A stretch of 64,000 bases of DNA from Arthrobacter antibioticus (lineage in GTDB: Bacteria; Actinomycetota; Actinomycetes; Actinomycetales; Micrococcaceae): assembly GCF_030063205.1 (NCBI RefSeq), contig NZ_JASISQ010000002.1, forward strand, positions 434,001 through 498,000, given 5' to 3'. The translations under genes and the position numbers were made by a program. Positions within the stretch are counted from its first letter, which is position 1. Every line of letters starts with the position of its first letter. The notes under the pieces are model-generated. The model saw nothing but the letters and a program-made list of their open reading frames with translations. It was not told the DNA's origin and did no database searches. Positions 9,556 to 19,861 of the stretch are shown one piece after another.

Positions 9556-10946
9556 GGTGCTGTGACGCCCAGTTGCCTCACGTCGTCGTACTTGTATACC
9601 GGTTTGCCACCAATGAAGACCTGCAGCGCCCGTTGCATCACATCTAGCGGGTCCCCACTCCACAGGACCAAATCCGCGTCCTTGCCAACCTGCAATGAGC
9701 CAACCCGCTCTGCCAAGCCCAGAACCTTTGCGGGGTTGATGGTGATCGCATTCAGCGCCGTTGTCCTATCCAGGCCCTCTTTGATCGCCAAACTTGCTTG
9801 GTGTGCCAGGAAGTTGATAGGCACAACAGGGTGGTCCGTAATGATGGAAATTTCAACACCAGCGGCGGCCAGTTTTCCGGGATTCGCAATGGACCGGGCG
9901 CGTAGCTCCGGTTTGGACTTAGTGGTGAACAGCGGACCAATCAGCACAGGGATACCCCGTTTGGCCAGAACGTCACCCAACACGTGGGCTTCAGTGCCAT
10001 GGTCAATGACAAGATCGTAGCCAAACTCATCAGCCAGCCGGATGGCTGTAGCAATGTCGTCGGCTCGGTGGCAATGTTGACGCCAGGGAATCTCACGGCG
10101 CAGAACCATGGCCAGTGCTTCCATATGTGCGTCCCGAGGACGCGGCTCAGGCAGGGCCAGCCAGTTCTGAGCGGCCATAAACGCCTGCCGGATCACTAGC
10201 GCCGTACCCAAACGGGTGGAAGGAGTTTTCTTCTTCTCACCATAAACATTCTTGGGATTCTCACCCAACGCGGATTTTAGGCCGCTGGGGGAGCGCAACA
10301 CCATTTCTTCGATATACCGGCCGTGCGTATGCATCGCTACTGCCAGGCCGCCTATCGGATTCCCAGAGCCGGGGTTGACGTTGACAGTGGTGATGCCGCC
10401 AGCAAGGGCATCGTCAAAGCCGGGGTCGAAAGGGTCAACGGCGTCAATGGCCCGCACCGCTGCCATGACCGGATCCGTCATTTCATTCACATCGCTGGTG
10501 GAAGAGACTTCACCTTCCGGGTGCATGCCCAGGTGGACATGTGCGTCGATGAAGCCGGGCAGCAGCCATTGGCCCTTGGCATCGAGTACGTCGGCGCCGT
10601 CCGGGACCTGTACGGATGCGCCCAAGGCCAGAATCTTGCCGCTTTCCACCAACAGTGTGCCGTTGAAGGGATCGCCTTCTACCGGCACCACATGTGCGTT
10701 GGTGATGGCTAGAACACGCTTTTTTGCAGCAGCAGCGGCTTCCCGGATCGCGGCGCTAATAGTGGCGGTGTCGGGAGTCTTTTTTCCAGCTGGAACAGGT
10801 TTCTTGCCACCACGGTTAGGTGTGGGGGCCGCTGAAATGCCGGTCTTTAAAGCCGCTGAGCCTGGTTTTCCTGCCGGAGCAGCCGCCCTCCGGGTGACGC
10901 GGCCTGGGATGAAACCGGGTTTGGGTGCTGGCTGTGAGCTGCTCAT
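9546..10946 (-). CDS. Metal-dependent amidohydrolase (imidazolonepropionase-like)
   Basis: A 466-residue amidohydrolase-superfamily protein. The first 75 residues are an Ala/Pro/Lys-rich extension of unknown role. The hydrolase barrel follows with LLPGFIDAHVHLGMHPEGE (HxH metal site), a central HCHRADDIATAIRLADEFGY segment, VIDHGTEAH and ITDHPVVP near the expected Asp position, and a C-terminal composite-domain segment KDADLVLWSGDPLDV. Relatives hydrolyse cyclic amides or imides; the substrate cannot be predicted. The ATG at 10946 has GAAAGG about six bases upstream. The gene converges on rpf, and its stop lies inside a tandem duplication. Confidence 0.85.
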   Translation of the reverse strand: MSSSQPAPKPGFIPGRVTRRAAAPAGKPGSAALKTGISAAPTPNRGGKKPVPAGKKTPDTATISAAIREAAAAAKKRVLAITNAHVVPVEGDPFNGTLLVESGKILALGASVQVPDGADVLDAKGQWLLPGFIDAHVHLGMHPEGEVSSTSDVNEMTDPVMAAVRAIDAVDPFDPGFDDALAGGITTVNVNPGSGNPIGGLAVAMHTHGRYIEEMVLRSPSGLKSALGENPKNVYGEKKKTPSTRLGTALVIRQAFMAAQNWLALPEPRPRDAHMEALAMVLRREIPWRQHCHRADDIATAIRLADEFGYDLVIDHGTEAHVLGDVLAKRGIPVLIGPLFTTKSKPELRARSIANPGKLAAAGVEISIITDHPVVPINFLAHQASLAIKEGLDRTTALNAITINPAKVLGLAERVGSLQVGKDADLVLWSGDPLDVMQRALQVFIGGKPVYKYDDVRQLGVTAPRV

Positions 10947-11042
10947 GGCGGCCTTTCATGTGGCGTGGGGTGGACTCTTCCAAGCTACCGCGTATTTTAC
11001 GCAGAGCGGGCTCCGCGGTCCGAGGCGCAGGCATAGGCTGAG

Positions 11043-11795
11043 ATGATGGACAAGAAAACCGCGTTAATTACAGGTGTGGGCCGCAACGTTGGGATCGGGG
11101 CGGGCATTGCCAGGGCCTTGGCAGCTGAGGGATGGGACCTTGTCCTTAGCTATTGGCAGGCTTATGACGAGCGCATGCCGTGGGGAACGGCGCATGGCGA
11201 CGTCGGCATGCTCACGGCGGAGCTTGAGTCTGCTGGCGCCAAGGTGTGGGGGATTCCGGCGGACTTGACGGACCCCACCGCAGTTGAGACTCTCATGGCG
11301 AGGATCGCTTCGGAAGCCGGGCCGCTGACGGGGATGGTGCTCTCGCACAGCGAATCCGTTGACTCCGGGATACTGCAGACATCGTTGGAGAGCTTCGAAC
11401 GCCATTTTGCCGTCAATACTCGGGCTAGCTGGCAGTTGGTTGCCGCTTTCGCCCACCAAGTCCCGGACGACGGCGGAGCTGTGGTGGCGCTGACAAGTGA
11501 CCACACAGCGTTTAACCTTCCGTATGGGGCATCGAAAGGTGCGTTGGACAGGATCATTATTGCTGCTGCCCGTGAACTGGGAAACCGGGGTATCAGTGCC
11601 AATGTGCTGAACCCAGGACCTGTGGACACCGGCTGGATGGATGGCCCCACCCGTACTGAGTTAACAGCACTGCAGCCCGGCGGACGGCTTGGCACCCCGG
11701 CAGATGTAGCTCCGATCGCGGCGTTCCTGCTCTCGCCGGCCGGACGCTGGGTCAGTGGCCAGCTGATCAAGGCAGATGGTGGTTTCAGCGCTTAG
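11043..11795 (+). CDS. SDR-family oxidoreductase
   Basis: A 250-residue short-chain dehydrogenase. The N-terminus (MDKKTALITGVGRNVGIGAG) resembles the Rossmann glycine motif in the divergent FabI-like or YhdP-like form TGxxxxxGIGxGIA. The usual YxxxK appears as PYGASKGALDRII, and the C-terminus ends with the common GGRLGTPADVAPIAAFLLSP...GQLIKADGGFSA. NAD(P)H-dependent reduction is expected; the substrate is unknown. ATG codons occur at 11043 and 11046. The gene is divergent from the amidohydrolase with 96 bases between them and is followed by kdpF. Confidence 0.85.
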   Translation: MMDKKTALITGVGRNVGIGAGIARALAAEGWDLVLSYWQAYDERMPWGTAHGDVGMLTAELESAGAKVWGIPADLTDPTAVETLMARIASEAGPLTGMVLSHSESVDSGILQTSLESFERHFAVNTRASWQLVAAFAHQVPDDGGAVVALTSDHTAFNLPYGASKGALDRIIIAAARELGNRGISANVLNPGPVDTGWMDGPTRTELTALQPGGRLGTPADVAPIAAFLLSPAGRWVSGQLIKADGGFSA

Positions 11796-11940
11796 GTGCT
11801 GGCTAGCTGGGGGTGCTCGTCAGGAACGTATCAAGAAGCGGTGCCCCAGCGTTAAGAAGGCGTAAAAAAGCCCCCCACGGCGGCAAATCGGGTGTGCGAT
11901 GGATCCAGACATCAACGCACATTGTGAAAGAGAGCTGGCT

Positions 11941-12033
11941 GTGGAATTGCTGACGTGGATAATCCTTGGGTTGGTGGGGCTGGGACTGCTGGCATACCTG
12001 CTCACGGCGCTCATTCGACCTGAGAAGTGGTGA
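11941..12033 (+). CDS. kdpF: KdpF, small subunit of the potassium-transporting ATPase
   Basis: A 30-residue single-span membrane peptide, read from GTG 11941 to TGA 12031-12033. It begins MELLTWIILGLVGLGLL, then a short tail ending LIRPEKW. KdpF stabilises the KdpABC complex in the cytoplasmic membrane. It lies directly upstream of kdpA, whose GTG alternative at 12030 overlaps this stop. AGAGAG lies upstream as a ribosome site. Identity rests on size, hydrophobic composition and position. Confidence 0.85.
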   Translation: MELLTWIILGLVGLGLLAYLLTALIRPEKW

Positions 12034-12041
12034 ACGCCGCC

Positions 12042-13697
12042 ATGGAACTCAATGCTTTTGCGCTGGCCACCCAAGTGGTCATTTTAATAGTGGCCCTCGG
12101 TGCCTTGCACCAACCGGTGGGAAAATATTTAGCTGCAACATTTAGTAGTCACAAGCACTTCGTCATGGAACGTGGCTTATACAAACTGGCAGGCGTGGAC
12201 CCTCACGCAGATCAGCATTGGAAGATTTACCTGCGCTCGCTGCTGGCCTTTAGCATCGTCTCCATTGTGGTGTTATTTTCCTTCCAACTGCTCCAAGGGG
12301 TGCTTCCGTTCAACCAGGGCCTGGGGTCCGTTGATCCGTGGGTTGCCATGAACACGGCCGTATCCTTTGTGACCAACACCAACTGGCAGACGTACGCACC
12401 GGAAACCACGCTGGGCTTCGGTGTGCAGATGCTGGGGCTGGCCGTGCAGAACTTCCTCTCCGCCGCCGTCGGACTCGCAGTGGTGGTAGCGCTGATCCGC
12501 GGACTCGTGCGGGCCCAAACTTCCAATCTAGGGAACTTTTGGGTGGATCTGACCCGCGGCGCACTCAGAGTGCTACTGCCCATCAGCATCATTGGCGCAG
12601 TGGTGCTGATCATCACAGGCGTTGTGCAAAACTGGGGCGGCACCGACATCCACACCCTGGTTACCGGTGCTCAGCAGACTGTCCCGGGCGGGCCCGTGGC
12701 CTCGCAGGAAGTTATTAAGCTCCTGGGCACCAATGGCGGCGGCTACTTCAACGCCAACTCCGCCCACCCCTTTGAAAACCCCAATGCGCTCAGCAACCTC
12801 TTTGAGGTGTTCTTGATCTTACTGATCCCGTTCTCCTTGCCGGCCATGTACGGGCGCATGGTGGGCGATAAACGCCAGGGCTACACGCTACTTACCGTCA
12901 TGGCCGCCTTCTGGCTCATTTCCACAGCGCTGATGGGCTGGGCACTTGCCGCCTTCGCAGGCACCGGAACCAGCGTTGGTGAAGGCATTGAGCAACGGTT
13001 CGGCGCCAACGGCACAGCATTGTTCGCCACCGCCACCACGCTGACTTCAACCGGGGCCGTCAATGCCGCCCATGACTCCCTGCCGCCCTTGGCCGGCGGA
13101 CTGGCCATGGTGAACATGATGCTGGGAGAAATTGCTCCCGGCGGCGTGGGCTCGGGACTGTACGGGCTGTTGGTGCTCTCAGTAGTGGCCGTCTTCATTG
13201 GCGGACTCATGGTGGGACGAACCCCGGAAATGCTGGGCAAAAAAGTTGGCGCCGGGCAAATGAAGCTGGTGGCGGTGTACATTCTGGTGACACCAACCCT
13301 GGTGTTGCTCGGTACGGCCATCACCGTCTCCATTCCTGCGCTCGCCGCCGCCGCACCCGCCGAAGGCCCGCATGGCTTCAGCGAGGTGCTGTACGCCTTC
13401 ACCTCGGCCGCGAACAATAACGGCTCCGCCTTTGGGGGCATCACCAGCTCCGGACCGGCATTGGCCACCATGTTGGCACTGGCCATGTTCTTTGGCCGGT
13501 TCCTGCCGATCGCCCTGGTGCTGGCCCTGGCCGGTTCCTTCGCCAAACAACGCAAAATCCCCACTACTGCCGGCACCCTCGCCACGCACGGCCCCCTCTT
13601 TGCGGTGCTGCTTGGCGGGATCGTACTGATCCTCACCGCACTCACCTACTTCCCGGCGCTCGCCTTGGGCCCGGCTGCTGAAGGACTGCTGAAATGA
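12042..13697 (+). CDS. kdpA: Potassium-transporting ATPase subunit KdpA
   Basis: The K+-translocating subunit of the KdpFABC pump, 551 residues with about ten membrane spans, related to SKT channels. Selectivity-filter-like segments include [20 protein letters not shown], the hallmark [19 protein letters not shown], and [13 protein letters not shown]. The ATG at 12042 ([11 protein letters not shown]) fits the family start; in-frame GTG codons at 12027 and 12030 are alternatives, the latter overlapping the kdpF stop. The kdpB start overlaps the kdpA stop (ATGA), showing translational coupling. The operon is expected to be induced by low external K+ through KdpDE. Confidence 0.96.
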   Translation: MELNAFALATQVVILIVALGALHQPVGKYLAATFSSHKHFVMERGLYKLAGVDPHADQHWKIYLRSLLAFSIVSIVVLFSFQLLQGVLPFNQGLGSVDPWVAMNTAVSFVTNTNWQTYAPETTLGFGVQMLGLAVQNFLSAAVGLAVVVALIRGLVRAQTSNLGNFWVDLTRGALRVLLPISIIGAVVLIITGVVQNWGGTDIHTLVTGAQQTVPGGPVASQEVIKLLGTNGGGYFNANSAHPFENPNALSNLFEVFLILLIPFSLPAMYGRMVGDKRQGYTLLTVMAAFWLISTALMGWALAAFAGTGTSVGEGIEQRFGANGTALFATATTLTSTGAVNAAHDSLPPLAGGLAMVNMMLGEIAPGGVGSGLYGLLVLSVVAVFIGGLMVGRTPEMLGKKVGAGQMKLVAVYILVTPTLVLLGTAITVSIPALAAAAPAEGPHGFSEVLYAFTSAANNNGSAFGGITSSGPALATMLALAMFFGRFLPIALVLALAGSFAKQRKIPTTAGTLATHGPLFAVLLGGIVLILTALTYFPALALGPAAEGLLK

Positions 13698-15808
13698 ACC
13701 TGACCACCCTCCGCGCGGCTCTGCCCCTGGCGTTCCGCAAGCTCAACCCCCGCCTCATGATCCATTCCCCGGTGATGTTCACTGTGCTCATCGGATCCTT
13801 CTTGTGCACCGCGGTGAGTATCCAACAGCTCATCCTGGGTTCCTCCACGGCAGTGTTTTCCATCAGTGTCACGGTCTGGTTGTGGCTGACCGTGCTGTTC
13901 GGAAACCTGGCCGAGTCCATCGCCGAGGGCCGTGGCAAGGCGCAGGCCGACAGCCTGCGTTCAGCCCGCAGCTCAGTCATGGCACGACGCCGGAGCTCGG
14001 CTTTGGTGCCCGCCGGCCAGTTGGCAGGGGAAGAGCCACAGTACAGCGAAGAAATGGTCCCCGGCACTGATCTGGTGGTGGGGGACATAGTGATTGTTGT
14101 TGCCGGGGAGTTGATCCCCAGCGACGGTGACGTCATTGAGGGCCTGGCCAGCGTTGATGAATCCGCCATCACGGGTGAATCAGCACCTGTGATCCGTGAA
14201 TCTGGCGGGGACAGGAGTTCGGTCACCGGCGGCACCATGGTGCTCTCGGACAGGATTGTGGTTCGCATTAATGCAGCCAGCGGCAAAACGTTTTTGGACC
14301 GGATGATCTCCCTCGTGGAGGGCGCCACCCGGCAAAAAACACCCAACGAGATTGCCCTGAACGTACTCTTGGCCTCGCTGACCATCGTGTTCGTTGTGGC
14401 CATTATGACCTTGGCACCCATGGCGGCGTTCGCCGATGCGCTGCCAAGCCCTGTGGTCTTGGTAGCCCTGGTGGTCTGCCTGATTCCCACCACCATTGGG
14501 GCGTTGGTGCCGGCTATCGGTATAGCCGGCATGGACCGGCTCATCCAACGCAATGTGCTGGCCACCTCTGGGCGGGCCGTGGAAACAGCCGGCGATGTGA
14601 CCACCTTGTTGCTGGATAAGACCGGCACCATCACGTACGGAAATCGCCGGGCAGTGGCATTTATTGCCGCCAGTGGTGTTAGTGTCAGCGAGCTGATCGA
14701 AACCGCCAGGTTGTCTTCTTTGGCCGATGAAACCCCCGAGGGCCGCTCCATTGTGGAACTGGCCGATGGGGAGGCTGAAGGAGTTGCGGCTGGTGGAATT
14801 GGCGCCACACAGGCGCTGAGTGGCGACGTTGAAATTATTGAATTCAGCGCCACGACCCGCATGAGCGGGCTGAACCTGCCTGTGGGTCATCCCGCCAACC
14901 CTGGCACCACCGTCCGGGAGGTCCGCAAAGGGGCCGGATCCGCCGTCGAACACTATGCCAGCGAGCGCGGCGGGCGGCTGCCAGCTGAAGTGCAACAGGC
15001 TGTAGAGACTATTTCCGGCACCGGTGGCACTCCGCTGCTGGTGGCCAGCTATGACGGCGAGCGCGCCCAGGTTCTGGGTGTCATTCACTTAGCGGATGTG
15101 GTTAAACCCGGCATGAAGGAGCGGTTCGCCGAGCTGCGGGCCATGGGCATCAAAACCATCATGATCACCGGGGATAACAAGATCACGGCGGCGGCCATTG
15201 CGGCCGAGGCTGGCGTAGATGACTTTGTGGCCGAGGCCACCCCGGAGGACAAGCTTGCCGTCATCAAAGCCGAGCAGGAGTCCGGGCGGTTGGTGGCAAT
15301 GACAGGGGACGGCACCAACGATGCCCCGGCGCTGGCAGCCGCGGATGTGGGGGTGGCCATGAATTCAGGCACCAGTGCAGCCAAGGAAGCGGCCAACATG
15401 GTGGACCTGGATTCCGATCCCACCAAGCTGATCGACATTGTGGGCATCGGAAAGGCGTTGCTGATCACCCGTGGTTCCTTGACCACGTTCTCGGTGGCCA
15501 ATGATGTGGCGAAGTATTTTGCCATTGTTCCGGCCTTGTTCGCGGCCACGTTCCCAGGGCTGGGGCTTTTGAACATCATGGGACTCTCCTCCCCGCAGAG
15601 CGCCATTCTCTCCGCCGTGATTTTCAACGCCCTGATCATTGTCCTGCTGGTGCCGGTGGCACTGCGCGGGGTCAAATACCGGGCGGTGTCCGCCGCTCAG
15701 GCGTTGTCTAGGAACCTACTGGTGTACGGATTGGGCGGCATGATTGCCCCGTTCATCGGCATCAAAGCCATTGACCTTGTTCTTTCTGCCTTCCCAACGA
15801 TTGGTTAG
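13694..15808 (+). CDS. kdpB: Potassium-transporting ATPase subunit KdpB
   Basis: The P-type ATPase subunit, 704 residues. It has the actuator loop [12 protein letters not shown], the phosphorylation site [14 protein letters not shown], and the hinge [20 protein letters not shown]. Membrane spans near 35-90 and 225-290 and a C-terminal bundle fit KdpB. An insert-like stretch in the nucleotide-binding domain (about residues 395-440, rich in charged residues and containing [20 protein letters not shown]) is near normal. It starts within the kdpA stop codon. ATP hydrolysis here drives K+ through KdpA. Confidence 0.96.
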   Translation: MNLTTLRAALPLAFRKLNPRLMIHSPVMFTVLIGSFLCTAVSIQQLILGSSTAVFSISVTVWLWLTVLFGNLAESIAEGRGKAQADSLRSARSSVMARRRSSALVPAGQLAGEEPQYSEEMVPGTDLVVGDIVIVVAGELIPSDGDVIEGLASVDESAITGESAPVIRESGGDRSSVTGGTMVLSDRIVVRINAASGKTFLDRMISLVEGATRQKTPNEIALNVLLASLTIVFVVAIMTLAPMAAFADALPSPVVLVALVVCLIPTTIGALVPAIGIAGMDRLIQRNVLATSGRAVETAGDVTTLLLDKTGTITYGNRRAVAFIAASGVSVSELIETARLSSLADETPEGRSIVELADGEAEGVAAGGIGATQALSGDVEIIEFSATTRMSGLNLPVGHPANPGTTVREVRKGAGSAVEHYASERGGRLPAEVQQAVETISGTGGTPLLVASYDGERAQVLGVIHLADVVKPGMKERFAELRAMGIKTIMITGDNKITAAAIAAEAGVDDFVAEATPEDKLAVIKAEQESGRLVAMTGDGTNDAPALAAADVGVAMNSGTSAAKEAANMVDLDSDPTKLIDIVGIGKALLITRGSLTTFSVANDVAKYFAIVPALFAATFPGLGLLNIMGLSSPQSAILSAVIFNALIIVLLVPVALRGVKYRAVSAAQALSRNLLVYGLGGMIAPFIGIKAIDLVLSAFPTIG

Positions 15809-15812
15809 CACT

Positions 15813-16394
15813 ATGTACGCCTATGGACGCCAACTATTAACTGCTTTGCGATTCCTGCTGTGTGCCACACTCATTTTGGGTCTGGCCTACCCTGCCCTGG
15901 TCTTCGGGCTAGGACAGCTCATTGCTCCCGCACAAGCCAACGGTTCACTTGTCAGCGTGGATGGGAAAGCTGCGGGCTCTTCACTGCTTGCCCAGCCCGT
16001 CACGGGAGATGAATTCTTCTACCCCCGTCCCTCCGCTGTCCAATGGGATGCGGACGGGTCCTCACCGCGTAACTTCGGGCCCAATCAACCAGCACTGGTG
16101 GAGGCCCTGGCTGCTACCACTGTTGAGGTGGCTGCACGGGAAAACGTTGTATCTAAGAGCATTCCCCTTGATGCGCTGACGGCCAGTGGCTCCGGATTGG
16201 ATCCGCACATTTCGGTGGCCAATGCGCAGATGCAGCTGCCTCGGGTAGCTAAAGCAACAGGGCTGGGCGAGCCCGCGGTGGGTGGGCTGATCCGGGAAAA
16301 CACCAACAATGGTGTGTTGGGTTTCCTGGGTCAGCCTTCGGTCAACACCACCACGTTGAACGCCGCGCTACTCAAGGCGCGGAGCAATCCCTAA
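15813..16394 (+). CDS. kdpC: Potassium-transporting ATPase subunit KdpC
   Basis: A 193-residue KdpC with one N-terminal membrane span (about 10-35, containing LLCATLILGLAYPALVFGLG) and an external domain with GSSLLAQPVTGDEFFYPRPS and the C-terminal signature LDPHISVANAQMQLPRVA. KdpC supports assembly and ATP affinity of the pump. The ATG at 15813 lies five bases after the kdpB stop. The frame extends upstream to 15744 inside kdpB, but those residues do not belong. Confidence 0.95.
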   Translation: MYAYGRQLLTALRFLLCATLILGLAYPALVFGLGQLIAPAQANGSLVSVDGKAAGSSLLAQPVTGDEFFYPRPSAVQWDADGSSPRNFGPNQPALVEALAATTVEVAARENVVSKSIPLDALTASGSGLDPHISVANAQMQLPRVAKATGLGEPAVGGLIRENTNNGVLGFLGQPSVNTTTLNAALLKARSNP

Positions 16395-16415
16395 GGTACT
16401 GCGAGAATAAGCGTT

Positions 16416-18992
16416 ATGGCACGGGGCATATTACGGATTTTTCTGGGCGCGGCACCCGGTGTGGGCAAAACCTACACCATGCTGGAGGAAGGTCGCGCCC
16501 AGTCTGCGGCAGGGGTGGACGTGGTGGCGGGCATCATCCTGGACCACGGCCGGGCCCAAACCCGGGCCCAAGTCCGTGACCTTGAGGTGTTACCCACTGT
16601 GTGTATTGCCTACCGGGACACGGACTTCCAGGAGCTCGACGTCGCGGCCCTCCTTGCGCGGCGCCCGGCACTGGCGCTGGTGGATGAGTATGCCCATAGC
16701 AACGTGCCAGGATCTGCCAACGCTAAACGCTGGCAGGATGTGGAGCAGTTACTAGCCGCCGGGATTGATGTCTACTCAACACTGAACGTCCAGCACCTTG
16801 CTTCCTTGGGGGATGTGGTGGAAACCATCACCGGGGTAAGGCAGCAGGAAACGGTACCCGATGACATTGTGCGTCGAGCAGAGCAGATTGAGCTTGTGGA
16901 CATTGCCCCGGAACTGTTGCGGCAACGCCTCAGCGTGGGAAATATCTATGCCAGCGACAAGGTCGATGCCGCCTTGGCCAACTATTTCCGGTTGGGTAAC
17001 CTCACAGCGCTACGCGAACTGGCACTGCTTTGGTTGGCAGACCGGGTCGAAGAAGGAGTGGCGCATTACCGCCAGAGCCACGGGATTGAAACCAGTTGGC
17101 CCATCCGGGAGCGGGTGGTGGTTGGTTTAACGGGCGGTCCTGAGGGGGAGTATCTACTGCGCCGAGCCGCCAGGATCTTGAGTCGGGTCAGTGGTGGGGA
17201 GCTATTGGCGGTGCATGTCCCGCGCTCCGATGGTGTGAGTGGGAACGCCCCCGCCGCTTTGGAGACTCAACGCCAACTCGTCACCGACTTGGGCGGCACC
17301 TATCACTCCGTGGGCGGGGATGATCCGGGGCAGGCCCTGTTGGAATTCTCTCGCAACGTTGGGGCCACCCAGATCGTCATTGGCACCTCTCGCCGGAAGC
17401 CACTGCTGGGGTTTTTGGCACGGCCTGGAGTTGGGGCCATGGTGGTGCGCAATGCCGGCGACATCGACGTGCACATGGTTCCGCACCCACTCGGTGCCAC
17501 CACCAAGCGCATGCGCAACCGCGGGAAACTAAATAAAAAACGGGTAATCCTTGGCTTTGTATTGGCCGCAGTTCTGCCCATTTTGGTGCAATTAGGCACG
17601 GGGCCGCTGAGCCTGCAAACCACCATGGTCATACAACTGGCCGCCGCCATTGCCGTAGCCCTGGTGGGCGGACTCTGGCCAGCCATCGTGGCAGCTGTTT
17701 GGGGCACCTTATTGCTAAACTATTATTCGGCCCCACCCGTGGGAACGCTGACCATTAACGACCCCGAAAATCTTCTGGCCCTAGCCATCTTCCTCCTAGT
17801 GGCGGTGGCCGTGGCGCTCGCCGTTGACCAATCCGCGCGGCGCTCGCGGGAAGCCATCCGCGCCGGGGCTGAGGCAGCTACATTAAGTGAATTGGCCCGC
17901 GGAATTCTGGCTTCCCAGGATACCGTCCAGGTGTTCCTAGGTCAGGTTCGCGATCACTTCGCCATGACCTCGGTGGTGCTTTTTAGTGGCACCGGCAGTG
18001 ATCTGTCCACCTGGCGAGCCGACGCCTCCGTGGGCGAGAACCCGCCGGCTACCCCCAACGACGCCGAGAACGTTGAAGAAATCTCTGAACGGTGGATGCT
18101 GGGGCTCAATGGCCGCGTCTTGCCAGCTAGCGACCGCCGCCTGCTCAGTGCTTTCGGCGCCCATCTGATGGCGTTGGAACAACGGGAAGCACTGACTCTG
18201 ACACAGCGAGAAAACCAACAGCTCTCCCAGGATAATAAGATTCGCACCTCCGTACTGCGGGCCGTATCCCATGACCTGCGCACCCCCTTGGCCGGTATCA
18301 AACTCTCGGTGAGTAGCCTGCGGCAAACGGGGGTGAGCTTTAGTGCCGAAGATGAAGCCGAACTTTTGGCAACCATAGAGCACTACGCGGATAAAATGGA
18401 TGCCTTGGTTGGCAACCTCTTGGACATGTCCCGGCTCAGCGCGGAAATGGTCAACCCTGTCTCGGGACCTGTGACGTGGATGGAGGTGCTGCCAGTGGCG
18501 TTGCACGGCCTTCCATCAGAACGGATCCACAGTGAAGTACCCGCGAACATGCCACCCATTGAGGCTGATCCGGGGCTCCTAGAACGCGTCATTGCCAATA
18601 TCGTTGAAAACGCAGTTAAGTATGCTCCGGACTCTTTCATCACTGTGCTTGGCTCCATAGGTGGCAGCGGCAGTGCCACCATCAACGGCCATCCGGCCAG
18701 CGAATTGCGCATAGTGGATCATGGCAAGGGCGTCCCCGCAGCCGATGTTATGGCCATGTTCAAGCCTTTTCAACGGCTCGATGACGTCTCTTACGGCCCA
18801 CAGGGTGGTACCGGTGTTGGGCTGGGCCTGGCCGTCGCCAAAGGTTTCACCGAAATTATGGGTGGTGTTCTGGAAGCCGAACAAACACCCGGCGGCGGAT
18901 TGACCATGATCATCAGGATGCCGCTCTCCACGGGAATTTCCAGACCACCCAGTCACGAGAACCACCAGAACACTGTGAGGAAACAGCTGTGA
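16416..18992 (+). CDS. kdpD: Osmosensitive K+ channel histidine kinase KdpD
   Basis: An 858-residue sensor kinase. The N-terminal KdpD domain (about 1-210) has a Walker A motif GAAPGVGKTYTM and a conserved DEYAHSNVPGS. A universal-stress-protein domain follows (about 225-355), then four close membrane spans (about 375-480), a GAF-like region, the HisKA box AVSHDLRTPLAGIKLSVSSL with the phospho-His, and an ATPase domain with NIVENAVKYAPD and GGTGVGLGLAVAKGF. It senses K+ limitation and phosphorylates KdpE. It begins 21 bases after kdpC; its stop overlaps the kdpE GTG start. Confidence 0.96.
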   Translation: MARGILRIFLGAAPGVGKTYTMLEEGRAQSAAGVDVVAGIILDHGRAQTRAQVRDLEVLPTVCIAYRDTDFQELDVAALLARRPALALVDEYAHSNVPGSANAKRWQDVEQLLAAGIDVYSTLNVQHLASLGDVVETITGVRQQETVPDDIVRRAEQIELVDIAPELLRQRLSVGNIYASDKVDAALANYFRLGNLTALRELALLWLADRVEEGVAHYRQSHGIETSWPIRERVVVGLTGGPEGEYLLRRAARILSRVSGGELLAVHVPRSDGVSGNAPAALETQRQLVTDLGGTYHSVGGDDPGQALLEFSRNVGATQIVIGTSRRKPLLGFLARPGVGAMVVRNAGDIDVHMVPHPLGATTKRMRNRGKLNKKRVILGFVLAAVLPILVQLGTGPLSLQTTMVIQLAAAIAVALVGGLWPAIVAAVWGTLLLNYYSAPPVGTLTINDPENLLALAIFLLVAVAVALAVDQSARRSREAIRAGAEAATLSELARGILASQDTVQVFLGQVRDHFAMTSVVLFSGTGSDLSTWRADASVGENPPATPNDAENVEEISERWMLGLNGRVLPASDRRLLSAFGAHLMALEQREALTLTQRENQQLSQDNKIRTSVLRAVSHDLRTPLAGIKLSVSSLRQTGVSFSAEDEAELLATIEHYADKMDALVGNLLDMSRLSAEMVNPVSGPVTWMEVLPVALHGLPSERIHSEVPANMPPIEADPGLLERVIANIVENAVKYAPDSFITVLGSIGGSGSATINGHPASELRIVDHGKGVPAADVMAMFKPFQRLDDVSYGPQGGTGVGLGLAVAKGFTEIMGGVLEAEQTPGGGLTMIIRMPLSTGISRPPSHENHQNTVRKQL

Positions 18993-19663
18993 CCACTGTC
19001 TTAATAGTTGATGATGAACCGCAGATCCTGCGAGCCCTGCAAATCAATTTGCACGCGCACGGGTACACGGTTGTTCCGGCTGCCAACGGGACCACAGCGC
19101 TGGCGGCGGCCCAAACCCAGGCGATTGACGTCGTCGTACTTGATTTGGGATTGCCGGATATGGACGGGCTAGAGGTGATTGCCGGGTTGCGTGGCTGGAG
19201 TGAGGTGCCCATTATTGTGCTCTCTGCCAGGCACGGCTCGCAGGACAAAGTACAGGCACTGGATGCTGGTGCCGATGACTATGTCACGAAGCCGTTCGGG
19301 CTCGATGAGCTGCTGGCCAGGGTGCGTGCTGCCACGCGGCGGGCCGGTCCTTCGACGGCTGAGTCGATTGTTGAGGCGGCGGAATTCACGGTAGATCTTG
19401 CCAATAAGGTGGTGCATCGTGGCGGCGAGGCTGTGCGGATGACTCCTACTGAGTGGAATGTGTTGGAGTTGCTGGTGCGTAATCCCGGCCGGCTCGTTAG
19501 CCAGCAGCAAATCCTGATTGAGGTGTGGGGTCCGGCGTATGCGAAGGAAACTCATTACCTGCGCGTTTATATGGCGCAATTGCGACGGAAACTGGAGCGG
19601 GATCCGGCAAATCCTGTGCACTTATTGACGGAAGCCGGGATGGGTTACCGTTTTTCGCCGTAA
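18989..19663 (+). CDS. kdpE: KDP operon response regulator KdpE
   Basis: A 224-residue OmpR-family regulator. The receiver domain (about 1-115) has VDDEP near the N-terminus, the phospho-acceptor in VVLDLGLPDMDG, and the conserved DDYVTKPFG. The winged-helix DNA-binding domain (about 130-224) has TPTEWNVLELLVRNPGRLVS and LRRKLERDP with the terminal GYRFSP. The GTG at 18989 overlaps the kdpD stop in a GTGA arrangement, indicating coupled translation. It activates kdpFABC; I could not recognise its operator upstream of kdpF. Confidence 0.95.
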   Translation: MTTVLIVDDEPQILRALQINLHAHGYTVVPAANGTTALAAAQTQAIDVVVLDLGLPDMDGLEVIAGLRGWSEVPIIVLSARHGSQDKVQALDAGADDYVTKPFGLDELLARVRAATRRAGPSTAESIVEAAEFTVDLANKVVHRGGEAVRMTPTEWNVLELLVRNPGRLVSQQQILIEVWGPAYAKETHYLRVYMAQLRRKLERDPANPVHLLTEAGMGYRFSP

Positions 19664-19664
19664 A

Positions 19665-19756
19665 GCTTCGACTCCTGCGCACCATGGTCCACTGTGGTGC
19701 CGCAGCGATCACAGTGGCGGCACCAGCATAGTGAAACGGTGCGCAGGAGTCGAAGC
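19665..19756. repeat. Long nested inverted repeat after kdpE
   Basis: Perfect 19-base outer arms (19665-19683 and 19738-19756, starting GCTTCGACTCC) enclose a second dyad, TGGTGCCGC...GCGGCACCA, so most of the 92 bases can fold into one cruciform. It begins two bases after the kdpE stop. It may terminate the kdp operon, but no T tract follows; a palindromic repeat element is the alternative. Confidence 0.8.
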
Positions 19757-19861
19757 CTACAAATTAGATGGCAGAATTGGAGCACGCCGCACTGCACAGT
19801 TCATGGTTACCTCCACCCGGTGAAGCGCCTCTTTTTTCGCACCCCCTTTGAAGGACACCGC

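Noticed and set aside
13642-14862. 406-residue minus-strand frame opposite kdpB
   Set aside because: Antisense shadow of kdpB with Ser/Thr/Ala-rich composition; kdpB motifs are fully intact on the plus strand.
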